Shown here: piece by piece, positions 53,824 to 61,172 of the stretch
How the letters are laid out: each line of letters begins with the position of its first letter
Position numbering within the stretch: the first letter of the stretch is position 1
Assembly: GCA_902826615.1 (NCBI GenBank)
Contig: CADEFN010000005.1
Coordinates: forward strand, 310,001-374,000
Reading direction: 5' to 3'
Source: an uncultured Gemmatimonadota bacterium
Lineage (GTDB): Bacteria > Gemmatimonadota > Gemmatimonadetes > Gemmatimonadales > Gemmatimonadaceae
Length of the DNA: 64,000 nt
The notes under the pieces: model-generated
What the model saw: the letters and a program-made list of their open reading frames with translations, nothing else
Told to the model about the DNA's origin: nothing
Databases searched by the model: none
Translations under genes and position numbers: made by a program

Positions 53824-54351
53824 ATGGATCGCAGCGATCTTCTGGCTGTGGTTCACGACTGCAGTGAGGAGGCCTTTCGGCGTCTGTATGCCCGGCACAC
53901 ACCGGCCTTGTACGCCTTTGCACGCCGCATGCTGGCCGACCGGCCGGATGATGCCGAAGATGTGATACAAGAGGTATGGCTCCGTGCCTTCGGCCAGTTG
54001 GGTTCGTTCAGCTGGGGCTCTTCCCTGCGAACGTGGCTCAGCGGCATTGCCCTGAACCGGTGTCGCGAGGTCTGGCGCGACCGTGGAGTCAGTCTAATCG
54101 CCACCGACGAGGAAATGCCTGCTGTGAACGGAGATCCGCACGTGAGCATCGATGTCGAGCGCGGTCTTGCGCAGCTTCCGTCGGGGTATCGAGCGGTGCT
54201 GGTCCTTCACGATGTGGAAGGATACACACACGAAGAGATTGCGACTCAACTGGGCATTGAGCCCGGGACCTCGAAGAGTCAGTTATTCCGCGCCCGACGC
54301 GCACTGCGCAAGCGCCTGCACGACTCCGACCCGGAGGGAACAGATGGTTAG
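53824..54351 (+). CDS. ECF sigma factor
   Basis: 175 residues from the ATG at 53824 (TTG one codon earlier possible). Region 2: AFRRLYARHTPALYAFARRM and DVIQEVWLRAFGQLGSFSW; region 4: LAQLPSGYRAVLVLHDVEGY and THEEIATQLGIEPGTSKSQL. The stop overlaps the start of the anti-sigma by 8 bp. Fits the RpoE-like class with membrane anti-sigma. Confidence 0.92.
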   Translation: MDRSDLLAVVHDCSEEAFRRLYARHTPALYAFARRMLADRPDDAEDVIQEVWLRAFGQLGSFSWGSSLRTWLSGIALNRCREVWRDRGVSLIATDEEMPAVNGDPHVSIDVERGLAQLPSGYRAVLVLHDVEGYTHEEIATQLGIEPGTSKSQLFRARRALRKRLHDSDPEGTDG

Positions 54352-54853
54352 TCAGGATTCTTCGGAACAAGACGTTGTGGCGGCACTTCGCGCGCTGCCT
54401 CGCGAGGTGGCACCTCCAACGCTTGTGGAAGGACGCGTTCTTTCGGCCCTCCGAGCCAGAGGTCTGCTGCGTGCTGCTCCGGTGTTGTCCAGGCGTGCCG
54501 CCTTCATGGCAGTGGCTGCGTCGGCGACCATGGCCTTTCTCGGCGGTTACGCGCTGCGCCCAGCCGCCACCCATCTTGAACCAACACATATGCTGCTCCT
54601 CGTTGGAGCGCCGACGCGTGAGCTGGAGCATGCAGAGCGCGCCCGCGAGTACGGTGACTGGGCACGGAGGCCACACCCGGCAGGTGCCGTGGTGAGCGGC
54701 AACGCGTTCGAGCAGACGAGCGCCGCGGGGGAAGTTGTGGGGTACTTCCTGGTGCGTGCCGCGAGTACAGACGACGCCACCGCACTCGCGAAAACCTGTC
54801 CGCATTGGCGTCACGGTGGTCGCGTGGTTGTGAGGGCGATCCAGCCCGGTTGA
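54344..54853 (+). CDS. Anti-sigma factor fused to a YCII-related domain
   Basis: 169 residues. The N-terminus (about 1-45; ALRALPREVAPPTLVEGRVL) matches the 'LPREVxPP' start of anti-sigma domains without zinc ligands. One membrane helix follows (about 52-70), then a YCII-related (PF03795-like) domain (about 79-167): HMLLLVGAPTRELEH, EYGDWARRPHPAGAVVSGNA and a C-terminal CPHWRHGGRVVVRAI. By topology the YCII part faces the periplasm. The fusion of these two domains is unusual; see findings. Confidence 0.8.
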   Translation: MVSQDSSEQDVVAALRALPREVAPPTLVEGRVLSALRARGLLRAAPVLSRRAAFMAVAASATMAFLGGYALRPAATHLEPTHMLLLVGAPTRELEHAERAREYGDWARRPHPAGAVVSGNAFEQTSAAGEVVGYFLVRAASTDDATALAKTCPHWRHGGRVVVRAIQPG

Positions 54854-55395
54854 ACCGCGCCGTGCAAGGGGGTGCAAGATTCACCAAACGGTTTGGAACG
54901 GCACTGGTCGTCACGCGACGTGGAGGACTGTCCCATCCCGCTGCCGCTCATCCCCCCGACCGTCGACGCGCCCTCGTGGTCGCCGCTACGCTACGGTCGC
55001 ACCAACCAGCCAGCGTTGCACGCGAGTGACCGAATCACATCGAAGGCCATTGCCCGCTCTTCGATGACCATGGTCGCTCCAGCCACCACAACTTCAACGA
55101 TCATGCAACGTCCAACGCTGACCTGCTTCGTCGTCTGGTACAAGTCCTGCTCGTCTTCGCGACTGCTTCCGTGTCTCCCTGGTTCGGGCGCAGTGTCGGG
55201 GGGCGCGTCGGCAGCGGTGATCACCACTCAAAGAGTAGGTGCACGACCGATCACCGGCAAACAATCAATGAAACGTCCGCGCGAAACCTGCCTGCTACGG
55301 TCCGTCCCACCCTATTGCGACTGGGCCATCCCGTCCAGCGAAATCAGAAGGGCGTCAATTGACCCGCCCGCCCATGCGTGCGCAACAGAGGTCCC
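54854..55395. other. Region without a supportable gene
   Basis: About 540 bp between the anti-sigma stop and the stop of the metallo-beta-lactamase gene. It contains the palindrome CCAAAC-G-GTTTGG (54884-54896) and a 78-codon leftward open frame (55227-54991) with a hydrophobic middle (MIVEVVVAGATMVIEE) that has no family match. The latter may be chance or the remains of a lost gene. Confidence 0.45.
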
Positions 55396-56382
55396 TTACC
55401 TGGCGATCATGAATGTCACGTCGTCGACACGCACCGATTCCCGGCCCTCTCCCTCCGGTATGCGAACACCTCCCCCGGCCTGCATGGTGCGCACGGACCT
55501 CAGCACGGTGGTGAGACGTGTGGGCTCTGCTGTGGCGGTGTTGTGCGCGGGAAGTAATCGTCGCAGCGTCGGCACCAGTGCCGCCAGTCGCGTCATCGAA
55601 CGCTCGTACGCCGCGATGTCGGTGCCCGGCGTAAACAACCAGATGGTGGAGTCGTAGTACGAGTCGCCGGTCCACAAAAGGCCGTGTGCCGGATCGTGGA
55701 GCGCAATGGCGTCGGGTGTATGTCCCGGCGCGGCGAGCACGACGACGGTGCGATCGCCGAGTGCGATCGAATCGCCGTCGGAGACCCGACGAGTGACGGT
55801 AAATGGGCGCGCGCGAAATGCGGCGGTGTCGGCGCCCGAGGGTGGGCCCCCGCAGAAGCTTGTGGGGGCGACCTCGTCGGCGAGATTGGCATGCGCGCGA
55901 CCACGTTCGTTGTCACGCGTGAACGGGGTGTCCATCGCGTACACGTCGGTGAACTCGGCGTTTGCACCCACGTGATCAAAATGCGTGTGTGAGTTGAGCA
56001 CCGTCACCGGAAGGGTCGTCAGGCGCTCGACAATGGGGCGCATGGGCACAAGCCCGATGCCGGTATCGAACAGCAGCGCGCGTTTGGTGCCCACGATGAG
56101 ATACGAGATGGCCTCCTGGAATTGCCGCGGCTCCATGAGGGCAAAGACGCCGGGCTCCACGCGGTACACGGTGTACCAATCGCTACCCACATCCACCACC
56201 TCGAGCGCCGCGTTCGCGGGGCGGGGCAACTGGTCACACCAGGATACGGGCGTAGTGGCGGACGTCGATCCCGTCGCGGCAGGGCTGGCCTGCTGCGCGG
56301 GTCGCTCGCCACACGCGGCGAGGGCGCACAGGTGTGCGGCCGGTATGATCGCGACAAGAGAACGGGCGAGCGAGCGGGGCAT
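55396..56382 (-). CDS. Metallo-beta-lactamase-fold lipoprotein
   Basis: 328 residues. Lipobox LAAC|G. MBL core: HTHFDHVG (HxHxDH metal site), AAPGHTPDAIALHD with a metal His, TGDSYYD with a metal Asp, and LPAHN with the last His. An N-terminal beta part resembles hydrolases acting at the envelope (VDVGSDWYTVYRVEPG). Substrate unknown; the fold includes lactonases and phosphodiesterases as well as lactamases. Confidence 0.87.
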   Translation of the reverse strand: MPRSLARSLVAIIPAAHLCALAACGERPAQQASPAATGSTSATTPVSWCDQLPRPANAALEVVDVGSDWYTVYRVEPGVFALMEPRQFQEAISYLIVGTKRALLFDTGIGLVPMRPIVERLTTLPVTVLNSHTHFDHVGANAEFTDVYAMDTPFTRDNERGRAHANLADEVAPTSFCGGPPSGADTAAFRARPFTVTRRVSDGDSIALGDRTVVVLAAPGHTPDAIALHDPAHGLLWTGDSYYDSTIWLFTPGTDIAAYERSMTRLAALVPTLRRLLPAHNTATAEPTRLTTVLRSVRTMQAGGGVRIPEGEGRESVRVDDVTFMIAR

Positions 56383-56508
56383 GATGGAAAGATCGCTGGT
56401 CGGCCGTACAATGTGGACGTCGGTTCTGCGCGAACAAGGGACGAGCGCTGGCGCTATCGGGCGCAGGCGGTAGAGTTACGTCACTTCCTTCACCCGCCCC
56501 CTCCCAAG

Positions 56509-57081
56509 GTGACCGACCCGAATACCCCGCACCGCCGCCGCTGGACCCGCTGGGCCTTTTACTCGCATCTGTGGCTTGGAGTGGTGGCCACTCTTGCATT
56601 GGCCTCGATTTCGGTCACGGGTGTGCTGCTCAACCACAAACGGGGTCTTGGACTGATGCCGGACGTGCCGCATGAGACCGATGCGCCACTGGCCAGCAGC
56701 TTGTCACTCGACGATCTGGCCCTCCGTGCCTTTCGCGCCGTTCCGGCTGAGGCGCGTCCGGGATGGAATGAAGCCGACGGCGTGAAGCCTGGCCTGATTG
56801 ATCGCATGGACGTCCGGCCCCGCGACGGCTTTGTGAAAGTGCGCTTTCGCGACCGCGACAACACCGAAGCGACCGTCGACCTTGCCACGGGCAAAGTGTT
56901 GCACGTCGGACCTCGCAACGATGTCTTCCTCGAGAAGCTCCATTCTGGTGAGATCTTCGGGGATGGTTTCATCCTTTTGTCAGATGTGGCCGCCGTGGCG
57001 CTGGCCGTGACACTGATCACCGGGTACTGGCTCTGGCTGTCCCCTCGCCTGATCCGTGGACGAGAGACGGGGGTCAAATGA
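56509..57081 (+). CDS. PepSY-associated membrane protein
   Basis: 190 residues from a GTG at 56509. TM helix (about 19-42; LWLGVVATLALASISVTGVL), a soluble PepSY-like domain (about 55-145; DGFVKVRFRDRDNTEATVDL, TGKVLHVG), and a second TM (about 155-178) ending in a basic tail. Resembles PepSY-TM proteins that may take part in electron transfer or metal uptake. Overlaps the next gene by 4 bp. Confidence 0.8.
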   Translation: MTDPNTPHRRRWTRWAFYSHLWLGVVATLALASISVTGVLLNHKRGLGLMPDVPHETDAPLASSLSLDDLALRAFRAVPAEARPGWNEADGVKPGLIDRMDVRPRDGFVKVRFRDRDNTEATVDLATGKVLHVGPRNDVFLEKLHSGEIFGDGFILLSDVAAVALAVTLITGYWLWLSPRLIRGRETGVK

Positions 57082-57374
57082 CCACACTCCACCAGCTGCT
57101 GCTGCTCCTGGGCCTCTTTGTGGTGCCGCTGATCCTTTTGATGTCTGGACATCGCATCAAGCGATCGTCGTCAGCGCGACAGCGTCTCTTCTGGGGCGCG
57201 GTCACCGGTCACATCGTCGCCCTGCTGCTGGCGCTTGGCGCATCCCTCTGGCCGCCAACCGGCTGGCTCCCGACGGACACCTGGCGAGGTGCACTCGGCG
57301 TTTGGAGCCTGGTGGTGCTGCCAATCGTTGGTGCTCTTGTCGCTTTTCTCGGAACCCGGAGAACTACGTCATGA
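57078..57374 (+). CDS. Small membrane protein of the PepSY operon
   Basis: 98 residues; start overlaps the PepSY stop (ATGA), and its stop overlaps the next start (ATGA at 57371). Three hydrophobic helices (about 5-23, 38-57, 70-91) with a basic loop (HRIKRSSSARQR). No family recognised, but strict co-translation supports it as a real gene. Confidence 0.75.
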   Translation: MTTLHQLLLLLGLFVVPLILLMSGHRIKRSSSARQRLFWGAVTGHIVALLLALGASLWPPTGWLPTDTWRGALGVWSLVVLPIVGALVAFLGTRRTTS

Positions 57375-58030
57375 TCTTACGTCGTCTGCTGCCTCTCGCG
57401 GGCCTTGCCGCATTGCTGGCCTGGACCACTCAGCCAGCGCGGCTCACCGCGCTCGTCGGCCTGTGGACCACAGAGGCTGGTGTGATCACCACCGATGGGG
57501 CGCGCTGGAGCGGTTCCACCTCGCGCGCCGAATTGGAGGCCCAGGGCCGCACGATATTCGGCAGCACGTCCGACGCGCTCGTGGCCAATGGCATGTCCCC
57601 GGGCGCCTTTCCCCTCGCGGTTGACCGGCAGACCACGTCGTTCACGCGTGGCACGGTGCGTGTGGAGTTCAAACTCGTGTCGGGCCCCACGGACCAGTCG
57701 GCCGGGATTGTGCTCGGATTGCAGCCCGATGGGAGCTACCATTTTGTCCGCTACAACACCAAAGACGGCAATCTCGCGTTGTGGGGCTACGCCAATGGTG
57801 AGCGCGTGGTGATGGCCAAGGGGGAAGGACTCAAGCAGCTGCCGTTAGGCGCGTGGCACGAGCTGGTGGTTCGCGTGGAGGGGCAACGGGTGGAGGCGTC
57901 GGTGACCGGGCACCCGGTGTTGTCCGCAACGTTCACCCTCCCTGCGACGGTGCAGGGGCGGGTTGGTCTGTGGGCAAAGCGTGATGTGGTGACGGGATTC
58001 CGTGGGTTTGAGGTCGTCAGCGGGCGGTGA
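57371..58030 (+). CDS. Exported LamG/DUF1080-like beta-sandwich protein
   Basis: 219 residues with a signal peptide (MILRRLLPLAGLAALLAWTT). The mature part is a jelly-roll, similar to the 3-keto-disaccharide hydrolase (DUF1080)/laminin-G group: TVRVEFKLVSGPTDQSAGIV, YHFVRYNTKDGNLALWGYAN, WHELVVRVEGQRVEASVTG, and the closing GRVGLWAKRDVVTGFRGFEV. This pattern is common for carbohydrate-related surface proteins; catalysis is doubtful. Last gene of the three-gene PepSY operon. Confidence 0.83.
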   Translation: MILRRLLPLAGLAALLAWTTQPARLTALVGLWTTEAGVITTDGARWSGSTSRAELEAQGRTIFGSTSDALVANGMSPGAFPLAVDRQTTSFTRGTVRVEFKLVSGPTDQSAGIVLGLQPDGSYHFVRYNTKDGNLALWGYANGERVVMAKGEGLKQLPLGAWHELVVRVEGQRVEASVTGHPVLSATFTLPATVQGRVGLWAKRDVVTGFRGFEVVSGR

Positions 58031-58052
58031 GAGGCGGGCGTGTCGCGGACCT

Positions 58053-58673
58053 TCAGGGTGAGAGAACGAGTTTCGCCCAGCTCTCGGTAGTAAATCGAAG
58101 GGACGCCGGGGCATTGCCCATGGCGAGCGGAACGTTCTGACACCCGTCGGTTGCACCCGACGGCCAGACATCCATCGATCCCCCCATGCCAAAGCCAACG
58201 ACCACCCGCGTCTCCGGCGTGAACCAGGTGGCCGCGACGCTGAATTCGTGGCGCAGCGGGGACTGCTGCATGGTGGAACCGGTCCATCCCTCTCGGGCAA
58301 AATACGCCTCGCGGTCGCCCGAAGAGGCCGCAACGCCGTCCTGGTCGCGAACAGACCACACAAATGGCGCAGCAAGTGTGTAGGTGTCGCCGCGGCGCAC
58401 GTACGAGGCGGCGCCAAGTGAGGCTGAGGCGTGCAGCACCTTGACGGTGTCACCACGCGAAATGCAGAGATGCGCAATGCCCGCCGCGCGCCCCTCAACC
58501 AGCGCGAAGACCCGGGCGCCGTCATGAAGGAGCCTCACGGTGGCCGACGCCATTTCGGCCGTAACGGCGGTGCTCCACTCAGCGCCGGCCTGGCCGTCAA
58601 TGAGCGGCGCCTGCAGGCGAGGGAGCGCCAATTGAAGCTGGGCAAGCAGGACGACACCGGAAAGGAGAGGCAT
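58053..58673 (-). CDS. Exported CBM9-like protein
   Basis: 206 residues from the ATG at 58673. Signal peptide ending LQLAL. A CBM9/DOMON-type opening (LQAPLIDGQAGAEWSTA), then ARVFALVEGRA and a strand-rich remainder. CBM9-like domains bind sugar ends or haem; which applies here is unknown. Convergent with the LamG-like gene. Confidence 0.65.
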   Translation of the reverse strand: MPLLSGVVLLAQLQLALPRLQAPLIDGQAGAEWSTAVTAEMASATVRLLHDGARVFALVEGRAAGIAHLCISRGDTVKVLHASASLGAASYVRRGDTYTLAAPFVWSVRDQDGVAASSGDREAYFAREGWTGSTMQQSPLRHEFSVAATWFTPETRVVVGFGMGGSMDVWPSGATDGCQNVPLAMGNAPASLRFTTESWAKLVLSP

Positions 58674-58775
58674 GAGCGTCGCGAATGGAGGTGCACCAAC
58701 CTTGTGTACGGCACCGCTTGACGCGGCGAGCAATGTGATCAGTCGCAGTTCGGAGTGACGAAAGGTTGCTGGGTG

Positions 58776-60374
58776 TCAGTGCATGGGTGTAAGCACGACC
58801 TTCATGGCATCGAAGTCGAACGTGACGGCGTGTTTCCGGAGGAACGCATGCGAGATGAGCCCCCGAATGGGAAACCCGAACTGGTGTTCGAGAGTTGGTG
58901 GGAACACCCCCATCATCGCTGGGACGTCACGCTCGGTAATGCCGGCAAAGGTCACGCGAGGGAGGGTGACCACGCGCGCAGTGACGCTTCCCGCGCCACC
59001 GACGCCGGTGACCTCCTCACCCGCAGTGGCGGGGATGCCGACAAGGCGGAAGACGGTATCGGGTGCCACAAAGGTCGATCCGACGAGCCCGGTGTCGAGC
59101 AACATCAGTGAGGAGTCGGCATCGGAGGTCCTGCCCCATGCCAGCATGAAGTGATCGGCGGCGAGCCACATCGGCACCTCGGTCGCACCAGTGGCGGCCT
59201 GACGCTGGGAGCCACGCGGCGCGAGGCGCAGTTCTCCTTTGGGATAGTCAATGGTGGCGTTGAGTTCGCGAAAGAGCCCGGTCCCGATGATGCCGTCGAT
59301 CGGGAGCCCACCGCCGGCCAGCGAGAAGAGCCGCGTCGGCTGAATGCGTACCGGCAGGTTGTTCAGCTGAAGGGTGCCAAGTTGCAGGGATTCGATCGTA
59401 CCATGTTCGATGGAGGTGCGGTTGCCACCAGCAAAGGCTGCCGAGTCAGCGCCAAACCGCCTGGCACCGACCGCCGTTGCGAAGGCGCTATCGAGAATGG
59501 TCTCACCGGCCCCCGTATCGATAAGGAAGTAGCGGGGGGCCTGACCGTTGACGCGGACCCCAACCACGGGCAGCGGATCCGTGCGCTCGAAAGGCACTCG
59601 CACGATGGGGTCGGTGAACGTGTGGGCATAGGGCACCTGCGCACCGAACGAAGCGTATTTGGCCGCGATGGCGACCCGTCCCATGGCGCGGTAGGCTTCA
59701 GCAGCCGCCTGGTAGTTGCGAAGTCGCGAATACGCTTCGGCGACGAGACCATTGCGCTCCCGCTCCCTCGTCGGGGGGACGTCGAGGAAGCGCAGATGGT
59801 CGAGCGCTGCACCGGGTTTGTTCTGCAGGAGCGCCAGCGACGCCAGGCGGAGTCGTGCGGAGGCGGGGTCGCGGGCAAGGTGCTGTGTGGCCTCTCGTTT
59901 GGCTGCGACAAAGTCGCCGCGGGCAAAGGCGTCGTCAGGCAGGGGGGCGGGCGTCGCCGGCGCAGGGGGGGGCACGGTGTCGGGGCGCACACGACGGTTT
60001 GGTCGCAGCGCCAGGGACGTCGCTCGCGCGGCAGTATCCATGGTAAAAGCGACATGCAGGTCGAAGGTGCGAAACCCGACCGGGACCACGACTTCGGCGC
60101 CCTCGTCGCGCACGGGGTTGACGCCCTGGACGGCGCCGAGGGCGTTGGTGAGAGAGGCCCATGTGTCGCGAAGTCGCGTGGCCGATATTTCCTCGCGCAA
60201 CCGCGGTGCGAACATGACCACTGCGGAGTCGAACCGTCCGGCGATCATGTGCGCGACAATGCGGGTGGCGGTTGTGGTGCGTTGCGTGGTGCGGGTGTCC
60301 TGCGCGAGTACGGTGCTTGTCGCACAGAGCAGGGCGAGGGTGGTGAGGGGGTCCGGTCGGAGTCGAGTCGGCAT
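58776..60374 (-). CDS. Exported aspartyl protease (retropepsin-like) with DUF3887 domain
   Basis: 532 residues from the ATG at 60374. Signal peptide ending TVLAQ, a DUF3887-type domain (about 38-122; AHMIAGRFDSAVVMFAPRLR), a Pro/Ala linker, a short TPR-like helical part (about 147-240), then two aspartyl-protease-like lobes with DTG at 286-288 (YFLIDTGAGE) and 427-429 (LMLLDTGLVG), and IIGTGLF between. Two lobes with DTG in one chain imply an active pepsin-like or retropepsin-duplicated enzyme. A long palindrome lies just before the start. Confidence 0.87.
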   Translation of the reverse strand: MPTRLRPDPLTTLALLCATSTVLAQDTRTTQRTTTATRIVAHMIAGRFDSAVVMFAPRLREEISATRLRDTWASLTNALGAVQGVNPVRDEGAEVVVPVGFRTFDLHVAFTMDTAARATSLALRPNRRVRPDTVPPPAPATPAPLPDDAFARGDFVAAKREATQHLARDPASARLRLASLALLQNKPGAALDHLRFLDVPPTRERERNGLVAEAYSRLRNYQAAAEAYRAMGRVAIAAKYASFGAQVPYAHTFTDPIVRVPFERTDPLPVVGVRVNGQAPRYFLIDTGAGETILDSAFATAVGARRFGADSAAFAGGNRTSIEHGTIESLQLGTLQLNNLPVRIQPTRLFSLAGGGLPIDGIIGTGLFRELNATIDYPKGELRLAPRGSQRQAATGATEVPMWLAADHFMLAWGRTSDADSSLMLLDTGLVGSTFVAPDTVFRLVGIPATAGEEVTGVGGAGSVTARVVTLPRVTFAGITERDVPAMMGVFPPTLEHQFGFPIRGLISHAFLRKHAVTFDFDAMKVVLTPMH

Positions 60375-60385
60375 GTGACGATGAT

Positions 60386-60433
60386 TGAAAGTACGACAAG
60401 AACAGACGATTTGTCTGTATGTCACGACTTTCA
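60386..60433 (-). promoter_or_regulatory. Extended palindrome, candidate operator of the protease gene
   Basis: Core ACAGAC-GATTT-GTCTGT (60402-60418) is flanked by a perfect outer pair TGAAAGT (60386-60392) and ACTTTCA (60427-60433). It lies 12 to 59 bp before the protease start codon, downstream of an ArsR-like regulator gene, which is the natural candidate to bind it. Confidence 0.5.
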
Positions 60434-60462
60434 GACGTACGGTTTACCCCGCCCGCCGCTAC

Positions 60463-61044
60463 TCAGGGGGAGGTGGACAGCACCTGGGCCAGCGCCAGCA
60501 GGGCGACGACAGGGACGGCCCGCTCGGGAGGGAGCCGGAAGACACCCCGGCGGGGTTGTACCACCAGACCGGCGTGCTGCAGGGCGTTGAGGTGGTGGTA
60601 GAGCTGGCCGACCGAGGGCTGACCCAGCAGCGCGAGCAGCTCGGCGCGTGTTGCGTCCTGCCGAAGGAGGTGGCGCACAATGCCAAGACGTGGTGCGCTC
60701 GACAGCGCGTCGAGAAGTGTCGTTATGGGTGCGTCAGGAGCATCGAGGGCGTCGGCAACTTCAAGGAAGCGAACATCGGCGTACTGACGGCTGGCCGCGC
60801 GAACCAGCGCACCCACCAGGACCACACCGCTTCCCTGGGCCGTTTTGCGCGCCTTCTTGTCCCGCTGCTGAAGGACGGGGAGAATGGCGTGTTCCGTCTC
60901 TTCACTGCCGCCCGACCGATGCTGCCGAGTCGCATCGGCATCCGGTGCCGGCTGTAGAGCCGCCACCGCCTTCTCGAGAGCGGCGAGTCGCGCTTCGACG
61001 GTTGCGTCGAAAGGGTTGGCCGCAGGTTTTTGTGATGGGGGCAC
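60463..61044 (-). CDS. Likely ArsR-type helix-turn-helix regulator
   Basis: 193 residues from a GTG at 61044. N-terminal coiled-coil (VEARLAALEKAVAALQ), a charged linker with KKARK, and a C-terminal winged helix: SSAPRLGIVRHLLRQDATRA, then LLGQPSVGQLYHHLNALQHA and GLVVQPRRGVFRL. That is the ArsR/SmtB-type pattern 'LYHHLNALxxAGLV'; metal-binding Cys are absent, so it probably senses something else. It is transcribed towards the aspartyl protease. Confidence 0.85.
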   Translation of the reverse strand: MPPSQKPAANPFDATVEARLAALEKAVAALQPAPDADATRQHRSGGSEETEHAILPVLQQRDKKARKTAQGSGVVLVGALVRAASRQYADVRFLEVADALDAPDAPITTLLDALSSAPRLGIVRHLLRQDATRAELLALLGQPSVGQLYHHLNALQHAGLVVQPRRGVFRLPPERAVPVVALLALAQVLSTSP

Positions 61045-61172
61045 TGTGCGCAGGGCTCGGGGTCCGCTCCCAAGCTATGCATTCAGTCGCAGGGTTGCGA
61101 TAACGGGTGGTGGAGGCGGAGTCCCGAAAGCATCTCGTGGCGCGCTCTTCGACCGCGCCGTATGCTCACGCC

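Noticed and set aside
59151-60590. 479-codon plus-strand frame
   Set aside because: Antisense to the aspartyl protease gene, which shows two DTG motifs; no domain in the antisense reading.
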